DNA of 64,000 nt from Austwickia sp. (GTDB lineage: Bacteria > Actinomycetota > Actinomycetes > Actinomycetales > Dermatophilaceae). The notes beneath the pieces were generated by a model. That model was given only the letters and a program-made list of their open reading frames with translations. It was not told where the DNA came from and made no database searches. The translations under genes were made by a program, and so were the position numbers. Of the stretch, positions 53,688 through 61,284 are shown piece after piece. The stretch covers positions 1,922,001-1,986,000 of the forward strand of contig CP064985.1 of assembly GCA_016699675.1 (NCBI GenBank), given 5' to 3'. The stretch's first letter is position 1; each line of letters starts with the position of its first letter.

Positions 53688-54418
53688 TGAGCGAGCGACC
53701 GGCGCTGTCCGTCGTCGTCCCGGCCCATAACAGCGGGCCCGTCCTCGAGCACAGCGTGCAGACCCTGACCTGTGCGCTGGCCGACCTGCCCGGCGCCGAG
53801 GTGATCCTCGTGGAGAACGGGTCCCGGGACGGCACCTGGCGCCTCGCCCAGGACCTGGCCGCCCGCGCGTGGCTGGTTCCGGTGCAGGCCGTCCAGTCCG
53901 CGGTGGGACTGGGCAACGCGTACGCCGAGGGGGTGCGCCGCGCCACGGGCGACCTCGTGCTGCTGACGGCCGACGACCTGCCGTTCGGGATGACCGACGT
54001 GGCGGGCTGGGAGGCGGCCGGCTGCCCGGCGGGGATCGTCATCGGGTCCAAGGCGCACCGCGACTCCGTCGTACCGCGGGCGGTTCTGCGTCGGGTAATG
54101 ACGTTCGTGTTCACCTGGCTGCGCCGGATCGTGCTGCGCCTCGACGTGGGCGACACGCAGGGCACGGTGTTCGTGCCGGCCGGCTGGGCGCGGGAGGTGC
54201 TGCCTCGGCTCGTCGAGGGCGGCTACCTGTTCTCCACCGAGCTGCTCTACGCGGCCCACCTGCAGGGGCTGCCCATCACCGAGGTGCCGATCACGCTGCG
54301 GGAGCGCGACGACGACGGCGGCACCCGCATCAAGGTCTCGGACGTGCTGGAGATGGCCCTGGGTCTGCTGCGGCTGCGCCGCCGGGCGGGTCAGCTCGGT
54401 CACGGGGCCGCCCGGTAA
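53687..54418 (+). CDS. Family 2 glycosyltransferase
   Basis: 243 residues, soluble GT-A fold. LSVVVPAHNSGPVLEHSV is the nucleotide-sugar-binding start, VILVENGSRDGTW the second strand, and DLVLLTADDLPFG provides a DxD-like metal motif. The C-terminus lacks the two membrane helices found in DPM1/GtrB-type enzymes, so it probably relies on the GtrA partner or peripheral binding. It likely charges polyprenyl phosphate with a sugar. ATG 53687 overlaps the GtrA stop by one base. Confidence 0.9.
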   Translation: MSERPALSVVVPAHNSGPVLEHSVQTLTCALADLPGAEVILVENGSRDGTWRLAQDLAARAWLVPVQAVQSAVGLGNAYAEGVRRATGDLVLLTADDLPFGMTDVAGWEAAGCPAGIVIGSKAHRDSVVPRAVLRRVMTFVFTWLRRIVLRLDVGDTQGTVFVPAGWAREVLPRLVEGGYLFSTELLYAAHLQGLPITEVPITLRERDDDGGTRIKVSDVLEMALGLLRLRRRAGQLGHGAAR

Positions 54419-54504
54419 CGGGAGTCACTCGCGTCCGGGCTGATCGGGGGTGCGCCGGGGCACGGCGGTTCGCGGGCCGCCCCACACGTCGTACAGTCGG
54501 GGCC

Positions 54505-55173
54505 GTGACCCGAGTCGTGACCGAGGTGCCGGACTGGCTGAGGGCCGTTCGCCCGGCGCTGGAGGCGGACGTCCCGCAGTGGTGGGAGCAGTTCGTGCCG
54601 CCGCCGCGGCCGCGGGTGCGTTCGGCCGTGCTGCTGCTCTTCGCGGGGCATCCGCGTGCGGACGACACGGTGGGCTACGACGTGGTGCTCACCCAACGCT
54701 CGGCGCACCTGCGCTCGCACGCCCACCAGGTCTCTTTTCCCGGGGGGAAGCTGGACCCCGGCGACGACGGGCCCATCGACGCGGCGCTGCGCGAGGCGGA
54801 GGAGGAGGTCGGGGTCGACCCGGCGAGCGTCACGGTGGTGGACATCCTGCCGGGGCTCTACATGTACCCCTCCCAGAACGCCGTCACGCCCGTGCTGGCC
54901 TGGTGGCGCGACCCGCACCCCATCGACGCCGTAGACGAGTTCGAGGTGGCCCGGGTGGTCCGCGCCGACCTGGACCACCTGTTGAACCCGGACTGTCGGT
55001 TCACGGCGAGCCTGCCCGACTACGGGTACAGCTCACCGGGATTCGAGGTCGACGGGCTCTACGTGTGGGGCTTCACCGCGATGCTGCTCGACCACGTGCT
55101 CACGCTGGGCGGCCTGAACCGCCCCTGGGATCGCGCGGACATCCGCCCCGTCCCGGACCGCTACCGCGACTGA
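54505..55173 (+). CDS. Nudix hydrolase, CoA-pyrophosphatase (NudL) type
   Basis: 222 residues. YDVVLTQRSAHLRSHAHQVSF followed by FPGGKLDPGD and AALREAEEEVGVDP is the extended Nudix signature of the NudL/CoA-diphosphatase group, which cleaves CoA to phosphopantetheine and 3',5'-ADP. The metal-binding Glu set of REAEEEVG is intact. The C-terminal region (YVWGFTAMLLDHVLTLG) is also typical. GTG 54505. It follows the GT2 gene by 86 bases; a functional link is not evident. Confidence 0.93.
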   Translation: MTRVVTEVPDWLRAVRPALEADVPQWWEQFVPPPRPRVRSAVLLLFAGHPRADDTVGYDVVLTQRSAHLRSHAHQVSFPGGKLDPGDDGPIDAALREAEEEVGVDPASVTVVDILPGLYMYPSQNAVTPVLAWWRDPHPIDAVDEFEVARVVRADLDHLLNPDCRFTASLPDYGYSSPGFEVDGLYVWGFTAMLLDHVLTLGGLNRPWDRADIRPVPDRYRD

Positions 55174-55209
55174 TCGGCTTAAACGCGAGTCGGCTCAACG
55201 CGAGTCGGC

Positions 55210-56613
55210 TCAGCGCGAGTCGGCCTGACGTGCGTCGGCGTCGCGCGCGCCGTCCTCGCGGGCCGCTTCCCGGCGTGCCGCGTCGGGGCTGGCCGAGCCG
55301 ATCAGGCGCGTGCGCCGCTTCTCCTCCTTCGCCACGTCGTCGGCGGTGGAGTCGCCGTCCCCCTCGCCCGCCAGCTTCTTGGGCGAGACCCCCACGGCGG
55401 ACAGTCCGCGGGCCAGCCCGGGGAACGTGTCGTGGCCCACCCAATAACTCACGGTGGTGTTGACGACGGCGAGGAACGGTACGGCGAACAGGGCGCCGAC
55501 GATTCCCAACAGGAACGACCCGGTGCCGACGCCGAGGATCACGGCGAGCGGGTGCAGGGCCACCGCCTTGCTCATCAGCACCGGTTGCAGGATGTGGCCC
55601 TCGATCTGCTGGACGGCCAGGATGACGCCGAGCATGATCAGCGCCACGACGGGGCCCTTGACGAACAGCGCGACCAGGACGGCCAGGGCGCCGGAGACGA
55701 ACGCGCCCACGATGGGGATGAACGAGGCGAAGAAGATGATCAGGGCCATCGGGATGAGCAGCGGGAGTCCGAGGGCCCAGGCGCCGAGCGTGATGAAGAC
55801 CGCGTCGACCGCGGCCACCAGGCATTGGGTGCGCGCGTAGGCGCCCAGCGTGACGAATCCCCGCCGAAAGCCCTCGTGGAACGGCGCCTGGGCCTCCCGC
55901 GGCAGCAGCCGCACGATCCACGACCAGATCCGGTCGCCCTCGGAGAGGAAGAAGAACGTCGAGATCAGCGCGATGAGCGCGCCGGCGAAGAACTCCGTGG
56001 CGGTGCCACTCGCCCGCAGCGCCCCCCGCGAGAGGGTCTGGCTGTTCTCGGTGACCCACTCGCGGCCCGTCTGGATGTACTCCACGAGCTTGTCCCCGCC
56101 GATGTGCAGCGGGCCGTTCTGGAGCCACTCCGTGAGCCGGTCGACGCCGAGGTTGGCCTGCTGCACGAGGTCGGTCACGCCCGTCACCAGCTTGGTGCCC
56201 GCCAGCGAGAGCAGCCCGATGACGATGGCCAGGAAGGCGAGCACGGTGATGGCGGCGGCGGCGTGGCGCGGGAGCCCCAGCCGGTGGTTGAACAACACCC
56301 CGACGGGCATCAGGAGCCCGGTGAGCAGGGCGGCGACCGCGAGCGGAATGACGACGGTCGTCGTTGCCCCCAGGACCTGCAGCAGGCCCCACAGCGCGAC
56401 GGCGATGACGATGACGCGCCACGCGTACCCCGCCGCCACCTGCAGCTGGAACGGGATGGCGGCGGCAGCGTCCCGACGTACGGGGGTGGCGTCCCGAAGG
56501 CTCGTCGCCGCGGGCGTCACCCGGCGAGCAGCGGCCGCGGTCGTGGCGGCAGGGCCGGCCGCGGTGCCGCGGGACGGAGGGGTACGACGAGCGGGGCGGC
56601 GGAAGAGGGGCAT
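55210..56613 (-). CDS. AI-2E family transporter (second copy)
   Basis: 467-residue PerM-type membrane protein, paralogue of the one at 24562-25959. Signatures: LQVAAGYAWRVIVIAVALWG, WLQNGPLHIGG, FFFLSEGDRIW, FASFIPIVGAFVSGALAVL, QQIEGHILQPVLMSKAVALH, PLAVILGVGTGSFLLGIVGA and FAVPFLAVVNTTVSYWVG. The N-terminus (50 residues) is Ala/Arg/Pro-rich and the C-terminal 70 residues are charged (KKLAGEGDGDSTADDVAKEE). Just downstream of the stop lies a small tandem repeat of CGAGTCGGCTCAACG (three units, 55184-55223). Transported compound unknown. Confidence 0.93.
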   Translation of the reverse strand: MPLFRRPARRTPPSRGTAAGPAATTAAAARRVTPAATSLRDATPVRRDAAAAIPFQLQVAAGYAWRVIVIAVALWGLLQVLGATTTVVIPLAVAALLTGLLMPVGVLFNHRLGLPRHAAAAITVLAFLAIVIGLLSLAGTKLVTGVTDLVQQANLGVDRLTEWLQNGPLHIGGDKLVEYIQTGREWVTENSQTLSRGALRASGTATEFFAGALIALISTFFFLSEGDRIWSWIVRLLPREAQAPFHEGFRRGFVTLGAYARTQCLVAAVDAVFITLGAWALGLPLLIPMALIIFFASFIPIVGAFVSGALAVLVALFVKGPVVALIMLGVILAVQQIEGHILQPVLMSKAVALHPLAVILGVGTGSFLLGIVGALFAVPFLAVVNTTVSYWVGHDTFPGLARGLSAVGVSPKKLAGEGDGDSTADDVAKEEKRRTRLIGSASPDAARREAAREDGARDADARQADSR

Positions 56614-56699
56614 GACTCCTCAGTCGAGGTCGCGGTGTTCGGACGCGCCCAGTCTCGCACGCGCAGCCCGATCGCCGCCTCGCTCGACGGCCCCGCGGG

Positions 56700-57410
56700 T
56701 TAGAGGACGGTCATCCGCTGGGGGCTGATCTCCGCGCCGTTCTCGTCCTGCTCGACCAGGTAGACCATGGCGCCGTCGCGCTCGGCGTAGCACCCCTGCA
56801 GCTCACCGTCGATGAAGTGCAGCGCCGCCCCGTTGTCGGCGCCCCAGCCGGAGGGCAGCTGGCTGGTGTCGACGAACTCCTTGAACTGCGGCCGCCGGTC
56901 GGCCTCGCCGTCGAAGTGCGGGCAGAAGCTGCCCTCGACCAGGCCCAGGCCGTGCGGGAACGGCGAGATGCCCGCGCCGTAGCCGTCGGTGGTGCAGGCC
57001 TCGAACCACGCCGAGCCACCGGCGCCGGACCCTGCCAGGACCACGTTGCGGCTGGTGTCCAGGGCGATGTCCTGCAGCTTGCGGGACAGCCCGTGCGCCG
57101 CCCACAGGGCCATCATGTTGACGGTGTTGCCGCCGCCGACCAGGAACACATCGACCTCATCGAGCCGCGACAACGACGCCGCGGCGCCCTCCCACAGCGT
57201 GAGCACGCTGGTGCGGGCGTGGGCGTGGCTGTAGGCGTTCATGAACCGCGACACGTAGAGCCCGTTGTCACCCGACGCCGTCGGCACGAAGCAGACCAGC
57301 GGGTTGCTCGCGTCCGTCAGGGACAAGATGTAGCGGTCCAGACTCGTCGCGGCGTACCCCTCCGAACTGGAGAAGCCGCCGCCGCCCATCGCGACGATGT
57401 GTGTGGTCAT
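56700..57410 (-). CDS. Peptidase S51 (PepE-like) protein lacking the catalytic Ser
   Basis: 236 residues with the full S51 fold: MGGGGFSSSEGYAATSLDR, CFVPTASGDN, VFLVGGGNTVNMMALW (substrate loop), the nucleophile elbow VVLAGSGAGGSAWFEACTTD and SPFPHGLGLVEGSFCPHFD with the catalytic-region His. In active PepE-type enzymes the elbow reads AG.SAG with Ser as nucleophile; here the aligned residue is Gly (LAGSGAGG), confirmed on the DNA at 57014-57034. Unless the preceding Ser of the shifted GSG acts instead, the protein is probably not a peptidase. Everything else is well kept, so it may have a binding role. ATG 57410. Confidence 0.85.
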   Translation of the reverse strand: MTTHIVAMGGGGFSSSEGYAATSLDRYILSLTDASNPLVCFVPTASGDNGLYVSRFMNAYSHAHARTSVLTLWEGAAASLSRLDEVDVFLVGGGNTVNMMALWAAHGLSRKLQDIALDTSRNVVLAGSGAGGSAWFEACTTDGYGAGISPFPHGLGLVEGSFCPHFDGEADRRPQFKEFVDTSQLPSGWGADNGAALHFIDGELQGCYAERDGAMVYLVEQDENGAEISPQRMTVL

Positions 57411-57504
57411 GCGTCAGAACCTATCCCGCTTCAGGGGGCCAGCGGGGGCGAAGGAAGCCGTGGCCTGGGCCACCTCCCCGCGGGCCGTGGGCCACAATGG
57501 GGCC

Positions 57505-59340
57505 GTGTCCAACGGGAGGCTCGGGGGCCTGGCGTGCGCGGTCCTCGCGGCCGGCGGCCTCGGCGTGGGCAACGAGCTGACGTCGGGCGATGGCCGGCCG
57601 GGCTTCATGGTGGGGCTGAACGATCACGTGGTCCTCACGCCGTACGGCATCAACCGCGCCGACCCGACCGCCTTCGCCGGGGACTGGTTCACCCGCGAGG
57701 CACCCCAGCCGCACTGGCTGTTCGACGCGGTGGTCTGGGCGGGCCGCTCGGCGGGGAATCTGCCTGTCGCGTTGCTGCTCTACTACGTCGTCGCGCTGGG
57801 GGTCTTCGGCGTCGCGACGGCGCTGTTGGCGCGACGGTGGTGCGGCGGTACGCCGTGGCTGGCCGGCCTCGCGTCGCTGACGGTGGGACTGCTGTCGGCG
57901 TACCAGGCCGTCTATCTCGCCGGCACCAACACCCTGAACAGCCCGCTCGCGCTGCCCAACGTGCTCGGCGGCGCGCTGGGTTACCTGTTTCTGGCCGCCG
58001 CGCTGACCCGGCGGCGTTGGGCGCCGGCCGTGCTGCCGGTGGCGGCCGCGGCGCACATCCAGATGGGCGTGTTGGCCCTCGGGGCCGGGGCCCTGGTCTG
58101 GGGGTTCGACGTCTGGCGGTCCCGGGCGTGGCTGCGGACTCGACCCGGTCCGGCGCGACGGGGGTTGGCGGTGCCCGCGGCCTGGTGGGTGCTGGGCGCG
58201 CTCGTCGCGCTGGGGGGCATGCGGGCGCGGTCGGTGGGCAGCGACCCGGCGGCGTTCGTGGAGATCTGCGACCGGTACATCCCGTTCCACTGCGCGGCCC
58301 GCAGCTGGAGCCTGTGGCAGCTTCTCTCGACGGTCGCGGCGGCTGGGCTGTGCCTGCTGCTGGCGGCGGCGCTGCCCGGGGGTCGGGGCGGGCCGCGGCG
58401 GTATCTGCTGGCCGTCGGGGTGCCGGCGGTGCTGCTGGTGCTGGCGATGGCGGCGGACCGGCGCGGGGTGCCGGTGCTGGGGCGGGCGGTGCAGGCGTAC
58501 AACGCCTACCGGGTGGGGAATCTGATCTTCCCGTTCGCCGTGTGGGGGGTGTTGACTCCGGTCCTCGTGCTGGTGGGGCGGGGGCGGCGGATCCGGTCCG
58601 GCACCGGGGTGCTGGCCAGGGTGACGGCGGGGGTGCTCGCGGCGGTCTGTGCCCTGGCGACGACGGTGTTCTACACGAGCCCCGGGGTGCCGGCCGGGAT
58701 GAAGACCGGGTTCGTGGCCGACCGGCGGCTCACCGCGGCGGCGCTGGTCACGCTGGTGGTGCTGGTCGCCGTGCTGGGAGTGGCGGCGGTGGTCGGGTCG
58801 GGCCGCAGCGCGCCGGTACGGCGTCGGTGTGCCGGATCCGTGCTGGCCGTGCTGGCGGTCGGCGGGCTGCTGGTGGTGCGCTCGGCGGGGTTCACCGGCG
58901 CGGTGCCGGCGCCGCTGAGCTGGCCGGCCAGCGCCGCCGAGGGCGCGTGGGGCGCCCGGGCCCGGGCGGTCCTGGCCCCCGACGTACAGGTTCTGCTCAA
59001 CCCCGCCCGCCCGCAGCTCAAGCTCGCGCTGGAGCGGGGGGTGGTGGTGGACTGCAAGGACCTGCCGTACGGTGGCGCGGCGTACCGCGAGTGGACCGCC
59101 CGGCTCGACGCCCTCGGCGGGTGGGCGCAGTGCGCGAGCTATTCGCCGGCGGCGTACGACGGGCTCAGCGGCGCCGCCCTCGACGCCGCGGCCAGGCGTT
59201 ATGGGGCGAAGGCCATCGTGGTCGCGCACCGCGAGGGGGAGTCGTCCGGCCAAGCGGCCGAGCTGGTGGCGCGGGGTTACCGGCTGCACCGGGTAAGCGC
59301 CGACGGGACGGGGCTGGACACGGACGTCCTCGTGCGCTGA
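57505..59340 (+). CDS. GT-C-like polytopic membrane protein (paralogue)
   Basis: 611 residues from GTG 57505. It shares with the protein at 51244-53115 the first outside loop (LNDHVVLTPYGINRADPTAF, AGDWFTREAPQPHWLFD), the middle loop FVEICDRYIPFHCAA, LPNVLGGALGYL, QAYNAYRVGNLIFPFAVWG, and in the tail VVDCKDLPYGGAAYREW followed by RLDALGGWAQC. About eleven hydrophobic segments lie between. The third base of codons is heavily G-biased (GCG, GTG, CTG) compared with the C-rich paralogue, so the two have separate histories. No GtrA or GT2 partner adjoins this copy. Divergent from the S51 gene. Confidence 0.78.
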   Translation: MSNGRLGGLACAVLAAGGLGVGNELTSGDGRPGFMVGLNDHVVLTPYGINRADPTAFAGDWFTREAPQPHWLFDAVVWAGRSAGNLPVALLLYYVVALGVFGVATALLARRWCGGTPWLAGLASLTVGLLSAYQAVYLAGTNTLNSPLALPNVLGGALGYLFLAAALTRRRWAPAVLPVAAAAHIQMGVLALGAGALVWGFDVWRSRAWLRTRPGPARRGLAVPAAWWVLGALVALGGMRARSVGSDPAAFVEICDRYIPFHCAARSWSLWQLLSTVAAAGLCLLLAAALPGGRGGPRRYLLAVGVPAVLLVLAMAADRRGVPVLGRAVQAYNAYRVGNLIFPFAVWGVLTPVLVLVGRGRRIRSGTGVLARVTAGVLAAVCALATTVFYTSPGVPAGMKTGFVADRRLTAAALVTLVVLVAVLGVAAVVGSGRSAPVRRRCAGSVLAVLAVGGLLVVRSAGFTGAVPAPLSWPASAAEGAWGARARAVLAPDVQVLLNPARPQLKLALERGVVVDCKDLPYGGAAYREWTARLDALGGWAQCASYSPAAYDGLSGAALDAAARRYGAKAIVVAHREGESSGQAAELVARGYRLHRVSADGTGLDTDVLVR

Positions 59341-59372
59341 GCGCGGCTTTCTGCCCTGTCCCCGAGAGGACC

Positions 59373-59475
59373 CGTCTCACCGGGCCCGTCTCACCGGGCC
59401 CGTCTCACCTGGCCCGTCTCCCCGGGCCCGTCTCATCAGGCCCGTCTCATCAGGCCCGTCTGACCAGGCCCGCGC
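59373..59475. repeat. 14-bp tandem repeat, CCCGTCTCACCGGG type
   Basis: About seven units of CCCGTCTCACCGGG / CCCGTCTCATCAGG downstream of the GT-C-like gene, within a 411-base convergent spacer (59341-59751). The units drift from ACCGGG to ATCAGG along the array, as in a slippage-driven satellite. Confidence 0.85.
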
Positions 59476-59502
59476 CTGCCCCACGGACCTGCTCTCCCGG
59501 GA

Positions 59503-59579
59503 GGAGGCGCCTCACCTGAGTGCGAGAGGACTCACGTACGTTCGCGAGTCCTCTCGCATGGAGGTGAGGCGCCTCACCT
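59503..59579. repeat. TGAGGCGCCTCA palindromic element, copy B
   Basis: GGAGGCGCCTCACC at 59503-59516, a 13-bp perfect stem TGCGAGAGGACTC (59521-59533) / GAGTCCTCTCGCA (59546-59558) around a CACGTACG-containing loop, and TGAGGCGCCTCACC at 59565-59578. Same design as copy A at 40444-40519 with a different hairpin sequence. It lies between convergent genes and may end transcription on both strands. Confidence 0.82.
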
Positions 59580-59745
59580 GGCGTCGGGGCGTCGGGGCGT
59601 CGGGGCGTCGGGGCGTCGGGGCGTCGGGCCGTCGGGCCGCCGGGGCGTGGGGTCGCCGGATGCGGCACCAGATCTGTCTGGGCAGTGCCCGCCGGCCCGC
59701 CAGCCCGCCAGCCCGCCGGCCCGCCAACCCGCCGACCCGGCGCGT
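59580..59745. repeat. Octamer tandem repeats (GGGGCGTC and CCCGCCAG types)
   Basis: 59585-59650 holds six or more units of GGGGCGTC grading into GGGCCGTC; 59686-59742 holds about seven units of CCCGCCAG / CCCGCCGG. Both lie immediately downstream of the E2 stop and after palindromic element B. Confidence 0.85.
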
Positions 59746-59751
59746 GCCGGG

Positions 59752-61284
59752 TCAGAGGCCGGCCAGCAGGGCGCCGGGGCGCTCGACGCAGTCGGCGACG
59801 TACCGGATGAACCCGCCCGCCACCCCGCCGTCGCAGACCCGGTGGTCGAAGGTCAGCGACAGTTGGGTCACCGGCCGCACGGCCAGCGCGCCGCCCACCA
59901 CCCATGGCTTGTCCACGATCCGTCCGACGCCGAGCATCCCGGCCTCGGGGTGGTTGATGATCGGGGTCGACCCGTCCACGCCGTACACGCCGTAGTTGTT
60001 CAGCGTGAACGTGCCGCCGGTCAGTTCGGCCGGGGTCAGCGTGCCGGCGCGGGCGCGCTCGACCAGGTCGCGCAGCGCGGCGGCCAGCTCGGTCGTGGTG
60101 AGCTGCTCGGCGTGGTGCACGACGGGTACGACGAGGCCGCGCGGCGAGTCCGCCGCGAACGACAGGTGGATCGAACCGAGGCGGACGATCTCGCCCGCGT
60201 CCAGGTCGACGCGCGCGTTGACCGCCGGGTAGCGGGTCAGCCCCGCCACGACGATGCGCGCGAGCAGCGCGAGGTAGCCGATCCGCGCCTCCGGCACGGT
60301 CGCCGCCAGGTCGTCCTTGAGCTGCCGCAACCCGGTCGCGTCGACGTCGACCCAGGTGGTGGCGTCGGGGATCTCCCGCCGCGACTGGGTGAGCTTGTCC
60401 GTGATGACCTTGCGAATCCCGGTGATCGGGATGCGCTCCTCGACCAGCCCACGACCGTTCGTGACCTGCGCTTTGGGTGCCATGGCACCAAACGTGCTGG
60501 TCGACGAACGGTCGCCTGTGGACAACGCTGGACCAGGTGCAGGCGCGGTGGCGATTGCCGCCTCCACGTCGCGCTTGGTGATGATCCCGCCGGGAGCGCT
60601 CGGGCGCACCCGGCGCAGGTCGATGCCGTGCTCCGCGGCCATCTTGCGCACCAGCGGGGAGATCACGCGTACGGCGTCGCCAGGGCGCGACCCCGGCGCC
60701 GTGCCCTCGGCCGACACCCGACCTCCCATGGTGGGCGTCCCAGCCGCAGGCCCAGACCCGGCCGGGCTCGCCGCCCCGAACGCGAACTCCCGCTGCGACG
60801 CCGCGTGCGCCGCCTGCCCGGGGGTCTCCTCGGCCCGGGCGGCCACCACCCGACGGCGCCGGCCGCGCTTGGCCTCCGAGGTCCCGTACCCGATCAGCAC
60901 GTTGCCCGACCCGCCCCGCTCCTCGGTGACCGCCTCGGTCACCCGGGGGTCCCGCTCGGACTCGGGCGTCCCCGACGGCACCAGCGCCGACGCCTGATCC
61001 GCGCCACCTCCGCCGCCAGCCGAGTCGCCAGCGCCAGCACTCGCCGCGGTGGTCACGCTGATCAGCGGCGTGCCGACGTCCAGGACGGCTCCCGCGTCGC
61101 CGTACAGCTGGGCCACCACCCCGGCGTAGGGGCACGGCACCTCCACCTGGGCCTTCGCAGTCTCCACGGTGACCACCACCTGGTCGACGGCAACCGTGTC
61201 CCCCACCGCGACGGCCCACGAGATGATCTCCGCCTCGGTCAGGCCCTCGCCGAGGTCCGGCAGCAGGAAGGTCTGGGTGCCCAT
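59752..61284 (-). CDS. Dihydrolipoamide acyltransferase (E2) of a 2-oxo acid dehydrogenase
   Basis: Core subunit passing the acyl group from lipoyl-Lys to CoA. 510 residues. Lipoyl domain 1-80 with the lipoylated Lys in TVETAKAQVEVP; linker; peripheral subunit-binding domain about 203-248 (VRVISPLVRKMAAEHGIDLR; PGGIITKRDVEAA); catalytic domain from about 285 with the active-site LTFDHRVCDGGVAGGF near the C-terminus. An in-frame GAMAP element lies between the binding domain and the catalytic core (about 253-277), an ideal flexible linker. ATG 61284 overlaps the E1beta stop by one base. Most similar in layout to branched-chain (BkdB-type) E2; E3 is not in the window. Confidence 0.93.
   Translation of the reverse strand: MGTQTFLLPDLGEGLTEAEIISWAVAVGDTVAVDQVVVTVETAKAQVEVPCPYAGVVAQLYGDAGAVLDVGTPLISVTTAASAGAGDSAGGGGGADQASALVPSGTPESERDPRVTEAVTEERGGSGNVLIGYGTSEAKRGRRRRVVAARAEETPGQAAHAASQREFAFGAASPAGSGPAAGTPTMGGRVSAEGTAPGSRPGDAVRVISPLVRKMAAEHGIDLRRVRPSAPGGIITKRDVEAAIATAPAPGPALSTGDRSSTSTFGAMAPKAQVTNGRGLVEERIPITGIRKVITDKLTQSRREIPDATTWVDVDATGLRQLKDDLAATVPEARIGYLALLARIVVAGLTRYPAVNARVDLDAGEIVRLGSIHLSFAADSPRGLVVPVVHHAEQLTTTELAAALRDLVERARAGTLTPAELTGGTFTLNNYGVYGVDGSTPIINHPEAGMLGVGRIVDKPWVVGGALAVRPVTQLSLTFDHRVCDGGVAGGFIRYVADCVERPGALLAGL
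60452..60526. repeat. GAMAP palindromic element, copy 8 (inside E2 gene)
   Basis: CGACCGTTCGTGACC, centre GGTGCCATGGCACC, a modified arm GGTCGACGAACGGTC, then CCTGTGGACAAC (TTGTCCACA inverted, the actinobacterial DnaA-box form) ending 60526. Relative to the gene it lies in the opposite orientation to the copies in PP2C, yet still encodes TFGAMAPKAQVTNG in the same frame. Confidence 0.92.
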
